A stretch of DNA of 48,521 nucleotides from Bacteroidota bacterium (GTDB taxonomy: Bacteria > Bacteroidota > Bacteroidia > Cytophagales > Spirosomataceae), in the NCBI GenBank assembly GCA_020161355.1, contig JAIUOF010000012.1, forward strand, positions 1 to 48,521. Reading direction: 5' to 3'. Shown here in pieces: positions 40,414 through 48,521 of the stretch. The notes beneath the pieces were generated by a model. The model was not told the origin of the DNA. It ran no database searches and saw only the letters and a list, made by a program, of their open reading frames with translations. The position numbers and the translations under genes were made by a program. How positions within the stretch are numbered: position 1 is the first letter of the stretch; the number at the start of each line of letters is the position of its first letter.

Positions 40414-40585
40414 GCCACAAAGACTCTAAGGCAGTAAGCTACACAAAGTATCCTCGGTGTTTTCTTTGAGACTTTCTGTCTTAGTGGCTGGATTGGGATA
40501 CTTTTTCTACAGCACAAAGGCAGGAAGGTAGGAAGATGCACAAAGTATCCTTGGTGTTTTCTTAGGGTCTTTCTGTCTTGGTGGC
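40414..40585. repeat. Two tandem hairpin repeats with GCCAC...GTGGC ends
   Basis: Copy 1 (40414-40498) begins GCCACAAAGACTCTAAGGCA and ends CTTTCTGTCTTAGTGGC, its approximate reverse complement. Copy 2 (40511-40585) repeats AGCACAAAGGCAGGAAGG, CACAAAGTATCC and GGTGTTTTCTT and ends TTTCTGTCTTGGTGGC. Both can fold into long imperfect hairpins. They fill the gap between the broken GxxExxY gene and the cytochrome gene. Confidence 0.75.
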
Positions 40586-40614
40586 CAATTTATTATAAAA
40601 AAGTATCACTAAAA

Positions 40615-41949
40615 TCACATCACAAACTTCGAAGAATCGCTTTGCGAAATCTGGTAACCGCCTGTATCAATACGGGTTTTAGGAAATTGAGCTTTTAATT
40701 GTTTAAATTGCTTTTTGTTAAATTTTGAATTGTAAACAAAAATCGTTTTTAGTTTACCTAGTGTTTTTAGGTTCAATAGCCCCTTTTCAGTCACCGCTGT
40801 ACCACCAAGATTAATAACCCTGAGTTCGGCAAGGCTTGAAAATTTATTCAAATCATCATCTGTAATACCCGATTCTGCCAGATTCAGTTTTCTTAGATTC
40901 GAAAAGTTTCCGATTTCTGCAATTAAATTTTTGTCTTTATGGCCTCGTGCAATTAGTATTAAAATGTTTTTTTTAAGCTCTTTTAATGCCGAAATTTCTT
41001 TTTCCTGAAGCTTATTTTCGAAAACAGTTATTGTTATATAATTTGTTTCAGGCGAAATTCGATTTACCACTAGACCAGCCTTTTGCAATATTTCCAGAGC
41101 TGTTTTTGAAGGTTCTGAAACCTTTTTTTCAGGAATAATACTCTCTGAAACGGTAGAATTTTCTCCTGATTGAAAAGAAAGAAGAGCCTTTTTGTCCGCC
41201 GGAGTTTGACTAATTTCTTTTGCTTTTTTATTAAAATCGGCTCCATTTTTTATCCACCAATCTAAGATTTGCTTTTCCTGATTACTTAACTGAGGCTTGC
41301 CTTTGGGTGGCATATGTTCCTCTTCGCCGTCGGGTAGATTCAGCCTTTCTAAAAGTAAACTATTCAAAGGGTCTATACATTTTCCATTTTTCCCGCCTTT
41401 CAGAATAAATTCCTTTTCATCTAATCGTAGTTTTCCTTTTTGCTTCTTTGAGGAATGACAAGACCAACATTTTTCCTCCAGGATAGGCCTTACCAAATCA
41501 TCAAAAACTTTTGCTTCCTGTACATTTGCAATGGGTTTTCTTTGGGGTTTTGAAAGTTCCAAAGTCAGGTAATCCTCCCCATGCGTAAGGTTTCCACCTA
41601 AATGTCCTGTGAACAACAAAACCACCAGTCCAAATAGCCAAATCACTATAGACCAGCGTTTTTGGTTAAAAATATATATAAGTATTGATACTGCTGTAAA
41701 GACTATTCCCATATTCCGATGAAATAAAACTGTGTCTTTTTCATAATCCCCTCCCGAAAACAAAATCAGGCCGGTAACCACACTTAAAAAAGAGGAAATC
41801 ATCGTGGCAGCGATTATCAGTTTGAAAATATGTTCGTCTATTTCCTGTTTTTTGAAAGCCACATATCCTTTCAGAAATACTCCAAAAATGAAGACTCCGA
41901 TGGGAAGATGAACCAACAAAGGGTGAAACTTACCGAAAAATTGTATCAT
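40615..41949 (-). CDS. Membrane c-type cytochrome with LRR tail (DUF2231-like + PSCyt1-like)
   Basis: A 444-aa protein. Four transmembrane helices fill residues about 8-125 (LLVHLPIGVFIFGVFLKGYV; IIAATMISSFLSVVTGLILF; MGIVFTAVSILIYIF; VIWLFGLVVLLFTGHLGG), a DUF2231-like unit. A periplasmic cytochrome domain follows with one heme site, CWSCH (about 161-165), and MPPKGKPQLSNQEKQILDWW, as in Planctomycete-type cytochromes. The last 130 residues contain leucine-rich repeats (LRKLNLAESGITDDDL, LRVINLGGTAVTEKGL). It is the last gene of a five-gene minus-strand group, six bases after the isomerase gene. Probably takes electrons in the periplasm; donor unknown. Confidence 0.85.
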   Translation of the reverse strand: MIQFFGKFHPLLVHLPIGVFIFGVFLKGYVAFKKQEIDEHIFKLIIAATMISSFLSVVTGLILFSGGDYEKDTVLFHRNMGIVFTAVSILIYIFNQKRWSIVIWLFGLVVLLFTGHLGGNLTHGEDYLTLELSKPQRKPIANVQEAKVFDDLVRPILEEKCWSCHSSKKQKGKLRLDEKEFILKGGKNGKCIDPLNSLLLERLNLPDGEEEHMPPKGKPQLSNQEKQILDWWIKNGADFNKKAKEISQTPADKKALLSFQSGENSTVSESIIPEKKVSEPSKTALEILQKAGLVVNRISPETNYITITVFENKLQEKEISALKELKKNILILIARGHKDKNLIAEIGNFSNLRKLNLAESGITDDDLNKFSSLAELRVINLGGTAVTEKGLLNLKTLGKLKTIFVYNSKFNKKQFKQLKAQFPKTRIDTGGYQISQSDSSKFVM

Positions 41950-41955
41950 CGGGAT

Positions 41956-42864
41956 TTACTTTTTACCGTATCGTTCTTTTAAGAGATTTTTCATGAAAAC
42001 ATTGATTTCCCATTGGTCGGCTAAAGGCTGACGGGTATAAGGTAAAGCAGGAAGATAATTTGGCGGGCCAAATTCTGTAAGAAAAGTAATCTTCTCGGCA
42101 CCCGCTTCCAGTCTGTTTTTTACGACTTCATCCCACCAGGCCAGATGTTTTTCGAGATGGTTTTTCCACTCGGGGGCCCTTGGGTCGTTTACCTGAGGCC
42201 CTTCTTCATGACCTATACGTGCGTGAACATGGGCGGTATGCTTTAACGTAAGATTTACGGTACTTTGTTGGTCCTCCAGCATTGATTCGTGTACGTTGCA
42301 CCAATGAGAAATGTCAAGTGTAAGTTTCATTTCGGGGTGTTTTTCCAGAAAATATTTGGTAGAAACTGTAGAAAAACACATACGGCTGCGATGCGTTTCA
42401 TGAAGGATTTTGGTGCCTGTTTCCTTCATTTTCTGAATTGTAAAGTCAATAATTTTGCCGTTTTCTTCCATCAAAAAGTAATCTTTTCCGGCGTGACAAT
42501 TGATATACAAAGGCTTAAAATCAGAAGACAATACTGCATTGATGCTTCTGGAAAAATCATCGAAATGGGTTTTGAAGTGTGAGCTGGAGGCTCCGCAAAG
42601 AAAGCCAATTTTCATATCATATTTATCCAGAAAGCCTTTGAGTTCAGCCTGTTCTTTCTTTTCTTGTGGCCACCAGAGCTCTACCCCATCGTAACCATCT
42701 TTTTTGGCTTTTTTGATAAATTCTTCTGTTGAGCCCTCAAAGCCCCAGTTTGTAGCCAAAATGATTAACTCGTAATTCTGCGTTATTTTTTGCATAAAAT
42801 CTGGTTTTATTGTTAAAGCCGAAGCCCCTGAAATTGAGTTTTTTATAAAATTTCTACGGTTCAT
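41956..42864 (-). CDS. Secreted sugar phosphate isomerase/epimerase-like TIM barrel
   Basis: A 302-aa protein. The start NRRNFIKNSISGASALTI is a twin-arginine-like signal. Barrel motifs are GYDGVELWWP, HAGKDYF, LHETHRSRMCFS (Glu and His), LTLDISHWCNVHE, HVHARIGHEEG and FLTEFGPPNY, which provide a full metal site. It lies between the DUF1501 and cytochrome-LRR genes, which suggests a role in periplasmic sugar conversion with those proteins. A second family member is at 24220-25071. Confidence 0.85.
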   Translation of the reverse strand: MNRRNFIKNSISGASALTIKPDFMQKITQNYELIILATNWGFEGSTEEFIKKAKKDGYDGVELWWPQEKKEQAELKGFLDKYDMKIGFLCGASSSHFKTHFDDFSRSINAVLSSDFKPLYINCHAGKDYFLMEENGKIIDFTIQKMKETGTKILHETHRSRMCFSTVSTKYFLEKHPEMKLTLDISHWCNVHESMLEDQQSTVNLTLKHTAHVHARIGHEEGPQVNDPRAPEWKNHLEKHLAWWDEVVKNRLEAGAEKITFLTEFGPPNYLPALPYTRQPLADQWEINVFMKNLLKERYGKK

Positions 42865-42947
42865 AGTTTATATGGTTTTGCTAACTGGTCTCGAAAAGCC
42901 CAGCTGGTAAGTTCGAAATCATAAATTCTCTAACTGACAATTAATTT

Positions 42948-44426
42948 TTATCCCAAAATCTCCTTTATTATTTTTCCTTCTGTATCAGTCAACCGGAACT
43001 GACGACCCTGAAACTCATAAGTGAGGTTTTCGTGATTCATGCCCAACTGGTGCAAAATGGTAGCCTGAATATCATGAGCATTGACTTTCCCGGCTATTGA
43101 GCTATATCCTATTTCGTCTGTTTCACCATGAGTTACTCCTTTGGCGACACCTCCTCCCGCCATAAACATCGTAAAAGCCTCACTATGGTGATCCCGACCT
43201 TTGAAGGCATTGGGTTTTCCCTCACGGTTTTCGGCCATTGGTGTACGGCCAAATTCTCCACCCCAAACCACGAGAACATCGTCGAGCATACCACGTTGTT
43301 TAAGGTCCATAATGAGAGCAGTTACCGGTCGGTCCATGTTTTTACACTTGGTTTTTAAGCCGATGTCAATGGCCAGGTCTGCATCGGTACCGTGGCTATC
43401 CCAACCCCAGTCATAAATCTGCACAAAACGCACTCCGTTTTCCACCAGTTTGCGTGCAAGTAAAATATTGTTTGCCAGTGAAGTTTTGCCGGGTTCTGTA
43501 CCATATAGCTCATGAATATATGCCGGCTCAGAATTGATATCCATCACTTCGGGTACTGAAATCTGCATGCGATAGGCCAGCTCATATTGACTGATTCTGC
43601 TCAGAATTTCGGGGTCCTGATAGGTTTTATATTCCTCCAGATTAATTTTATTAATGGCATCTATTGATGCTTTTCTCAAGTCCCGAGAAACCCCTTTTGG
43701 ATCCTGAATAAACAAAACAGGATCACCTTCTGAGCGGCATTGCACTCCCTGATACACCGAAGGAAGAAAGCCACTTCCCCAGATACTTTTTCCGGCATCG
43801 GGATTGTTTCCTCCCGAAGTGAGCACTACAAATGCAGGAAGGTTGTTGTTTTCAGAGCCTAGTCCATAGGTTACCCAGGAACCCATTGAGGGGCGGCCCA
43901 ATCTGGCACTTCCGGTTTGCATGAGCAATTGTGCCGGAGCATGATTAAACTGATCGGTGGTTACGGCTTTCAAAAAACTCAATTCATCCACTACATTGGT
44001 AAGGTGAGGCAGGTAGTTGCTCAGATATGTTCCGGTTTCACCAAATTGCCTGAACTTTGCCTGAGAAGCAAGCATTTTGGGTACTCCACGAATAAAAGCA
44101 AATTTTTTACCTTCTAAAAATGACTGTGGACAATCCTGTCCATCAAGCTTGTCGAGCTCAGGTTTATAGTCAAAAAGTTCCAATTGAGATGGAGCTCCTG
44201 CCATGTGCAGATATATCACGGATTTGGCTTTTGGGGCAAAATGCGGCATTTGTGGAGCTAAAGGATTTGATAAATCTACCCCTGGAGAGTTTGAAACTTT
44301 TCTTTCACAGCTAATCAAACTCCCTAAAGCCAAACTTCCCAAAGATAGAAAACTTTGCTTCAGGAAGTTTCTTCGGGTGTCGGCTGCAAGCTTTCTTAAG
44401 TAAGCTTCATTAAATATCTTCTCCAT
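42948..44426 (-). CDS. DUF1501 protein (sulfatase-like fold), exported
   Basis: A 492-aa product. The N-terminus TRRNFLKQSFLSLGSLALGSLISC combines a twin-arginine motif with a lipobox-like end. DUF1501 hallmarks are PHFAPKAKSVIYLHMAGAPS, RLGRPSMGSWVTYGLGSEN, VRFVQIYDWGWDSHG, VVWGGEFGRTPM and GRDHHSEAFTMFMAGGGV. The fold is alkaline-phosphatase/sulfatase-like but the reaction is unknown. The start overlaps the stop of the DUF1549/DUF1553 gene by one base, the classic pairing of these two families. Confidence 0.92.
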   Translation of the reverse strand: MEKIFNEAYLRKLAADTRRNFLKQSFLSLGSLALGSLISCERKVSNSPGVDLSNPLAPQMPHFAPKAKSVIYLHMAGAPSQLELFDYKPELDKLDGQDCPQSFLEGKKFAFIRGVPKMLASQAKFRQFGETGTYLSNYLPHLTNVVDELSFLKAVTTDQFNHAPAQLLMQTGSARLGRPSMGSWVTYGLGSENNNLPAFVVLTSGGNNPDAGKSIWGSGFLPSVYQGVQCRSEGDPVLFIQDPKGVSRDLRKASIDAINKINLEEYKTYQDPEILSRISQYELAYRMQISVPEVMDINSEPAYIHELYGTEPGKTSLANNILLARKLVENGVRFVQIYDWGWDSHGTDADLAIDIGLKTKCKNMDRPVTALIMDLKQRGMLDDVLVVWGGEFGRTPMAENREGKPNAFKGRDHHSEAFTMFMAGGGVAKGVTHGETDEIGYSSIAGKVNAHDIQATILHQLGMNHENLTYEFQGRQFRLTDTEGKIIKEILG

Positions 44427-47125
44427 CAGCTTTTAGTAATTACTTCGTCGAGGTTGAGAATAACATTATTGACCAAAATAAGTGCGGCTGATTCCGGAGT
44501 TTTGCTCCCATGTGGAAAATCAGCAGGTTTTTTTCTTCTGAAATCAGAAAGTGCTTTAGCATAAAATGACTTTAGTACAGACAAATTTTGGGCATTAATC
44601 ACCCTCCCTGTTGCCAGCTGATAGGAAACCGGAATACTTTCTATAATTTTACCGCTGCTTATCTTTAAGGCTTTTTCAGAAAGTTTGGCGGCCAAATCAA
44701 CATATACAGAATCATTGAGCGTCACTAGAGCCTGCAAAGGCGTGTTGGTACGGATACGTCTTGAAGTGCAAACTTCTCTGCCCATGGCATCAAAAGTAAT
44801 CATGCTTGGATATGGGCTTGTCCTTTTCCAAAAAGTATAAATTGCTCTGCGATACTGCTGATTTCCTTCAGAGCGTTTCCAATAGTCGCCATTCCAGGGG
44901 GAATTCCATATTCCTTCCGGTTGGAAAGGCATTAAGGGGGGGCCGTACATTTCTCGGTTGAGAACACCGCATACTGCTAAGGCCTGATCACGAATCTGCT
45001 CTGCCGAGAGCCTGACCCTGGCTCCTCTTGCCAAATACTTATTTTGCGGATCTTTTTCCAACTGTTCTTTAGTGGCTCTCGAATCCTGCCGGTAAGTGGC
45101 CGACATCACGATTTCTTTAATGAGTTTTTTGACCGACCAATTGTAGTCATACATGAATTTGTAAGACAAATAATCGAGCAAAGGCTGGTTGAACGGTGTT
45201 GCTCCCTGGGAGCCCATATCTTCCATGGTTTCTACCAGCCCGAACCCAAACAATTGTTCCCAGACTCGATTTACCATTGTTCTGGCCACCAGAGGGTGAT
45301 CTTTGGAGGTCATCCACATAGCAAGTCCCAAGCGATTATTAGGAGCATTTTTAGGCCATTTTCCAATATATTTTGGAGTTCCGGGGTTAACCTCTTCTGC
45401 AGGATAAAGCCAGTTACCTTTGACAAAAACATTGGTTTTTCTCCGAAGATCCGGGATGTTTTCTACCATTACTGGTGTGGTCTCAACTTTTGCTTTTATT
45501 AATTGAAAATATTTATTTTTATAGGTTTTTGAATCCGTTGTAGCCGGGAATCCATCATTAAAGTAAAACCAATCAAACTGAATGCCTGTTTGATTGGGGT
45601 CTTTTAAACCAGAATTTTTATAAGTAAAATATAAATCATGAATACCGTTTACAGGCGAAATTTTTATTTCTTTTATGGCCCAACCAGGCGTAGTTTTTAA
45701 TTCTTCTGAAGAGATGGAGGCAATTGTTTTCCCTTTTGGGTTGTCAATGTTTACCCTCCAGTCTCCTCCACCTACAAAGACCCCTAACTGCATAATCAGG
45801 CTCTTCTTTCCTGTAAGATTTACATTCTTAAGCCGTGCAATGGCATTATTTCTCATGGCCAACCATTTGGTATCGTTCAATTCAGCGTTAATGAATTTGT
45901 CGCACTTCAGAGAATTGTGAGCAGGCTGGAGAGTTTTTATAAACCCTATTATTTCGTTTTTTTGACTTTCAGAAACTTTGGTTTTGAGCCATTTACCCAG
46001 ATGTTGAATATCGGTTTTTTGGGCATCATTGTAATGTCTCCAAAGAGGATAATCGTCATAAGTATCTTCGTCACGGGTATTGTTGAAAAAGGCAAAGAAT
46101 TTATAGTATTCACTATGCGAAATGGGATCATAAGGGTGGCTATGGCACTGTACACAAGAAAATGAAGTACTCATGAGTGTCTGCCAGGTTGTATTTACTC
46201 GATCAATCACTGCGGCGGTTCTAAATTCCTCATTGTCGGTACCTCCTTCGTCGTTGGTCATGGTGTTGCGGTGAAATGCCGTAGCGATGAATTGGTCTTC
46301 TCCGGCATTGGGCAGCAGATCGCCTGCCAATTGTTGGGTAAGAAACTGATCGTAGGGCATGTCTTTATTGAACGCCTTTATCAGCCAGTCCCGATATCTC
46401 CAGATATTCCTTCCCCCATCCCGTTCATAGCCTTTGGTGTCGGCATAGCGGGCAAGGTCAAGCCACATTCCTGCCCATTTTTCACCATAAGTATTGGACT
46501 TCAGAAGTTCATCAATGTACTTTTCATAATTCTGGTCTCTGGAGTTTTTGAGAAATTCCTGTTTGAAAACATTATCGGTTGGAAATCCAATAATATCCAA
46601 TGCTGAACGTCTTGCCAAATCTTCAGAAATAGCCTGACCCGAAACTTTTAAGCCCTTCTCGGAAGCGTTTTTCAGAATAAACCGGTCAATATCATTTTTA
46701 ATCCAATCATTATTTTCTTCAGGGACACTTACCTTTGCCACAGGCTTGTACGCCCAGTGCAAATCCCATTTTGCTCCCTGATTGATCCAGTCTTTTATGG
46801 TGCTAATTTCTTCGTTTGTAAGTGGTGCTTTTTCATGGGGCATGCGGTCATCAGAGTCCTCGGTAATTATTCTTTGATACAATTCACTAGCCTCTGCGTT
46901 GCCGGGGACGATTCCTGTTTTGCCGGATTTACCTTTTCCAAAAGCCTCTTCCTCAAACAAAAGACTATATCCCCCCTGTTTTTTAACTCCTCCATGGCAA
47001 CTTATACAGTTTTTATTGAAGATAGGCTTAACCTGCGTATTGTAGTCAATCTTTTTTTGGTTACATGACCAAAAAAAAGACGATAAGATTATTAAGAAGA
47101 AAATAAATTTTTGAGTTTTCTTCAT
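44426..47125 (-). CDS. Cytochrome-DUF1549-DUF1553 lipoprotein (Planctomycete-type PSD1/PSCyt1)
   Basis: An 899-aa protein with a lipoprotein signal (KKTQKFIFFLIILSSFFWSC). An N-terminal PSCyt1-like heme domain has NCISCHGG (about 39-46) and MPHEKAPLTNEEISTIKDWI. The DUF1549 domain (about 140-355) includes WAGMWLDLARYADTKGYERD and a second heme-like CVQCHSHPYDP. DUF1553 (about 620-870) includes RLGLAMWMTSKDHPLVARTM and TNTPLQALVTLND. Found with DUF1501 proteins in Planctomycetes and some Bacteroidota; the joint reaction is unknown, probably redox chemistry on sugars. The downstream gene starts on its stop codon (TGATG). Confidence 0.92.
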   Translation of the reverse strand: MKKTQKFIFFLIILSSFFWSCNQKKIDYNTQVKPIFNKNCISCHGGVKKQGGYSLLFEEEAFGKGKSGKTGIVPGNAEASELYQRIITEDSDDRMPHEKAPLTNEEISTIKDWINQGAKWDLHWAYKPVAKVSVPEENNDWIKNDIDRFILKNASEKGLKVSGQAISEDLARRSALDIIGFPTDNVFKQEFLKNSRDQNYEKYIDELLKSNTYGEKWAGMWLDLARYADTKGYERDGGRNIWRYRDWLIKAFNKDMPYDQFLTQQLAGDLLPNAGEDQFIATAFHRNTMTNDEGGTDNEEFRTAAVIDRVNTTWQTLMSTSFSCVQCHSHPYDPISHSEYYKFFAFFNNTRDEDTYDDYPLWRHYNDAQKTDIQHLGKWLKTKVSESQKNEIIGFIKTLQPAHNSLKCDKFINAELNDTKWLAMRNNAIARLKNVNLTGKKSLIMQLGVFVGGGDWRVNIDNPKGKTIASISSEELKTTPGWAIKEIKISPVNGIHDLYFTYKNSGLKDPNQTGIQFDWFYFNDGFPATTDSKTYKNKYFQLIKAKVETTPVMVENIPDLRRKTNVFVKGNWLYPAEEVNPGTPKYIGKWPKNAPNNRLGLAMWMTSKDHPLVARTMVNRVWEQLFGFGLVETMEDMGSQGATPFNQPLLDYLSYKFMYDYNWSVKKLIKEIVMSATYRQDSRATKEQLEKDPQNKYLARGARVRLSAEQIRDQALAVCGVLNREMYGPPLMPFQPEGIWNSPWNGDYWKRSEGNQQYRRAIYTFWKRTSPYPSMITFDAMGREVCTSRRIRTNTPLQALVTLNDSVYVDLAAKLSEKALKISSGKIIESIPVSYQLATGRVINAQNLSVLKSFYAKALSDFRRKKPADFPHGSKTPESAALILVNNVILNLDEVITKS

Positions 47126-47313
47126 TGATATTAATGGTCTTATAAGGTTGAATACCAGGCTTACGCTATTTCTTTCGAAAAGTAATAAAAAATTTCTAAA
47201 TATGATATTATTGAAAAATGATTATAGATGATAGGGATAATGCTTTCATTGAATGATTTAAAAAAGGTTTAAGGCGGCTCCGGTGAATCTTTACTATAGT
47301 GGAAAAAATAAAA

Positions 47314-47334
47314 AGCCGACTGAATAAGCCGGCT
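47314..47334 (-). terminator. Intrinsic terminator of the SusD-like gene
   Basis: On the minus strand AGCCGGC and GTCGGCT form a 7-bp stem (one G-T pair) with a 7-base loop. It is followed by TTTTATTTTTT, 13 bases after the stop at 47347. This separates the susD-like gene from the DUF1549/1553 operon. Nothing else is recognised in the 221-base gap 47126-47346. Confidence 0.85.
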
Positions 47335-47346
47335 CTTTGTACATTT

Positions 47347-48521
47347 TTATTTCTGACTAAACCACAACTCCGTGGTATGAAACTCGGGCTTGTCACCTCC
47401 ATACTTTTTCAGGGTCTCCAGATTCCAGACATATTCTGAATTATACCTTGGACGAATCCTGTAAGCTAGTTTTCCGCTATTATCCGGATATAAACTAGAG
47501 GTGAAAGTCAAACCTTTATATATATTGGCATCGTAGTGATATTTTCGCATATCATTCCAGGTTTCGAGAAAACCAAAGCCGAACAACGCAATATACTTTT
47601 GAGTCATGATGTGGCTGAGGGTTAGTTCTCCGGCATTGGCCGGCACTACTGATGTTTTGCCTAAAAATGCTGCTTTTGCTGCTGCGTCGATTTTAGGGGT
47701 TGGATCAATCGTATATTTATTCACCATATCTATACTAGCCGAAATACCATTTTTATACGCTGCTAGTGCCATTTCTTTATCCCCTTTGATAAATGCCGCT
47801 TCAGCCTTAATAAACTGCATTTCTGCATAGGTCATCAAGGGGAAAGGAGCAGCATTTCTAAACAAATATTTCCCTGGCGTTGCAGCTGTTGGGGCTCCTA
47901 CTATTCCCCAAGGTGTGGGGATTCTGGTAGCAGCTGCGGTAACTTCAGCCGTATTAGCTGTATGACCTCTGTAAACACCGTCAGTTGAAGGAACTAAAAT
48001 GCTGCTGATACGTGGATCTCTTGCACCCTTAAACACGGTACTATCCATTAAGCCAACAATAAATTTTGTTTGTCGGAATGCGTTCATATTTGCTCTTGAA
48101 GGCCCCCAAAAGTTGGAATTTGTTGAAACCGTTCCGTCAAAAGCTACCATCGCGTCATCATTAATGCTGGCCATTGCTTTATCTGCGTATTCTATTACTT
48201 TATCAGGATTATAAGATGCTTTGTTAATCAAATTGTTTGCATTTCTCGCCAATAACCCATACGCAAATTTTGTCCACTTGGCCCTATCGCCGGCATAGAT
48301 TTTATCTCCCCTGGTCATATATGCCTGAGAAACTGCCCCATCTGTTTTTGCCAACAGCCCAATCCCTTCGTTGGCAAGCTTAACAACCTCGGCATAAACA
48401 GCTTCTTGAGAATCATAATCAAAGGTTTTGCGTGTTTGATCAAAAGCCTGCGTCAAAATCATTTCGCCATGCATGTCGGTGGTCATTTGCCATGACCATG
48501 CTCTCATTACTTTCCCCAAGC
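47347..48521 (-). CDS. SusD/RagB family nutrient-binding outer-membrane lipoprotein, 5' end missing
   Basis: The frame is open to the right window edge, so the N-terminus with its lipoprotein signal is outside. About 390 C-terminal residues are seen. VMRAWSWQMTTDMHGEMILTQAF matches the SusD-like pattern K-A-W-x-x-Q-x-x-T-D-x-x-G-x-I-P/L. The TPR-like helices are IEYADKAMASI and FIKAEAAFIKGDKEMALAAY, and LMTYAEMQFIKAEA is typical of the family, as is the C-terminal ALFGFGFLETWNDMRKYHYD. It binds glycans at the cell surface with a SusC-type transporter, expected to be encoded just upstream beyond the window. Confidence 0.92.
   Translation of the reverse strand, partial: LGKVMRAWSWQMTTDMHGEMILTQAFDQTRKTFDYDSQEAVYAEVVKLANEGIGLLAKTDGAVSQAYMTRGDKIYAGDRAKWTKFAYGLLARNANNLINKASYNPDKVIEYADKAMASINDDAMVAFDGTVSTNSNFWGPSRANMNAFRQTKFIVGLMDSTVFKGARDPRISSILVPSTDGVYRGHTANTAEVTAAATRIPTPWGIVGAPTAATPGKYLFRNAAPFPLMTYAEMQFIKAEAAFIKGDKEMALAAYKNGISASIDMVNKYTIDPTPKIDAAAKAAFLGKTSVVPANAGELTLSHIMTQKYIALFGFGFLETWNDMRKYHYDANIYKGLTFTSSLYPDNSGKLAYRIRPRYNSEYVWNLETLKKYGGDKPEFHTTELWFSQK

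Noticed and set aside
40414..40585. Tandem repeats as a CRISPR or rRNA-like array
   Set aside because: Only two copies, each a long imperfect palindrome, with no spacer regularity.
1..48521. tRNA or rRNA genes
   Set aside because: No cloverleaf-like or rRNA-like conserved stretches were noticed in the gaps; a covariance-model scan would settle this.

Overview
The window (48,521 bp, moderately AT-rich) looks like a chromosomal segment of a Bacteroidota organism, most likely of the order Cytophagales. The grounds are a SusD/RagB-type lipoprotein, exact TAnnTTTG promoter -7 boxes in front of many genes, absence of obvious Shine-Dalgarno sequences, a Bacteroidota-style ABC-F protein, GH3/beta-lactamase and kinase/RapZ-C fusions, and GxxExxY genes with hairpin repeats. 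The genus cannot be fixed from sequence alone. No rRNA, tRNA or CRISPR array was seen.

Layout. 1-2240: the tail of an IS3-type transposase, two unknown envelope/membrane genes and diverged repeats (accessory). 2241-13023: ABC-F ATPase, a GH3 glucosaminidase fused to a serine beta-lactamase-like domain, YqgE/AlgH, a Rieske lipoprotein, a GMC oxidoreductase with its gluconate-dehydrogenase-subunit-3-like partner, and a CBM9/DUF5916 outer-membrane protein. 13141-14713: moaA and a RelE-like toxin/HTH antitoxin pair. 14784-19958: the most unusual region, all on the minus strand. It holds an FGE/C-lectin-fold protein whose 3' end has the hallmarks of a diversity-generating retroelement (DGR) variable region, a GxxExxY protein between hairpin repeats, a 1013-residue LRR-Roc GTPase-TIR protein and an overlapping small membrane protein. 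This is a plausible undescribed conflict/immune module. The DGR reverse transcriptase and template repeat are not in the window.

20158-22519: a MurU-like nucleotidyltransferase and an AmgK-like kinase fused to a RapZ C-terminal domain. Together with the GH3 enzyme (4050-7013) and NagB (28713-29447) they suggest recycling of cell-wall amino sugars. 22699-31846: small envelope proteins, a sugar isomerase, CoA-disulfide reductase with rhodanese domain, an amidohydrolase, arfB-nagB, and a beta-helix surface protein. 31948-35341: a MocR-type PLP regulator divergent from a tightly coupled GNAT-GNAT-flavin-binding operon, with an evident operator between them. 35324-40389: a small barrel protein, a CtpA-type protease, moaC-mobA and a frameshifted second GxxExxY gene beside a different hairpin repeat.

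40615-48521: five minus-strand genes (SusD-like lipoprotein, cytochrome-DUF1549/DUF1553 lipoprotein, DUF1501 protein, sugar isomerase-like TIM barrel, membrane cytochrome-LRR protein). They resemble the large families best known from Planctomycetes and probably form a sugar/polysaccharide-related periplasmic module.

Functions are assigned from motifs read by eye. No database search was run.
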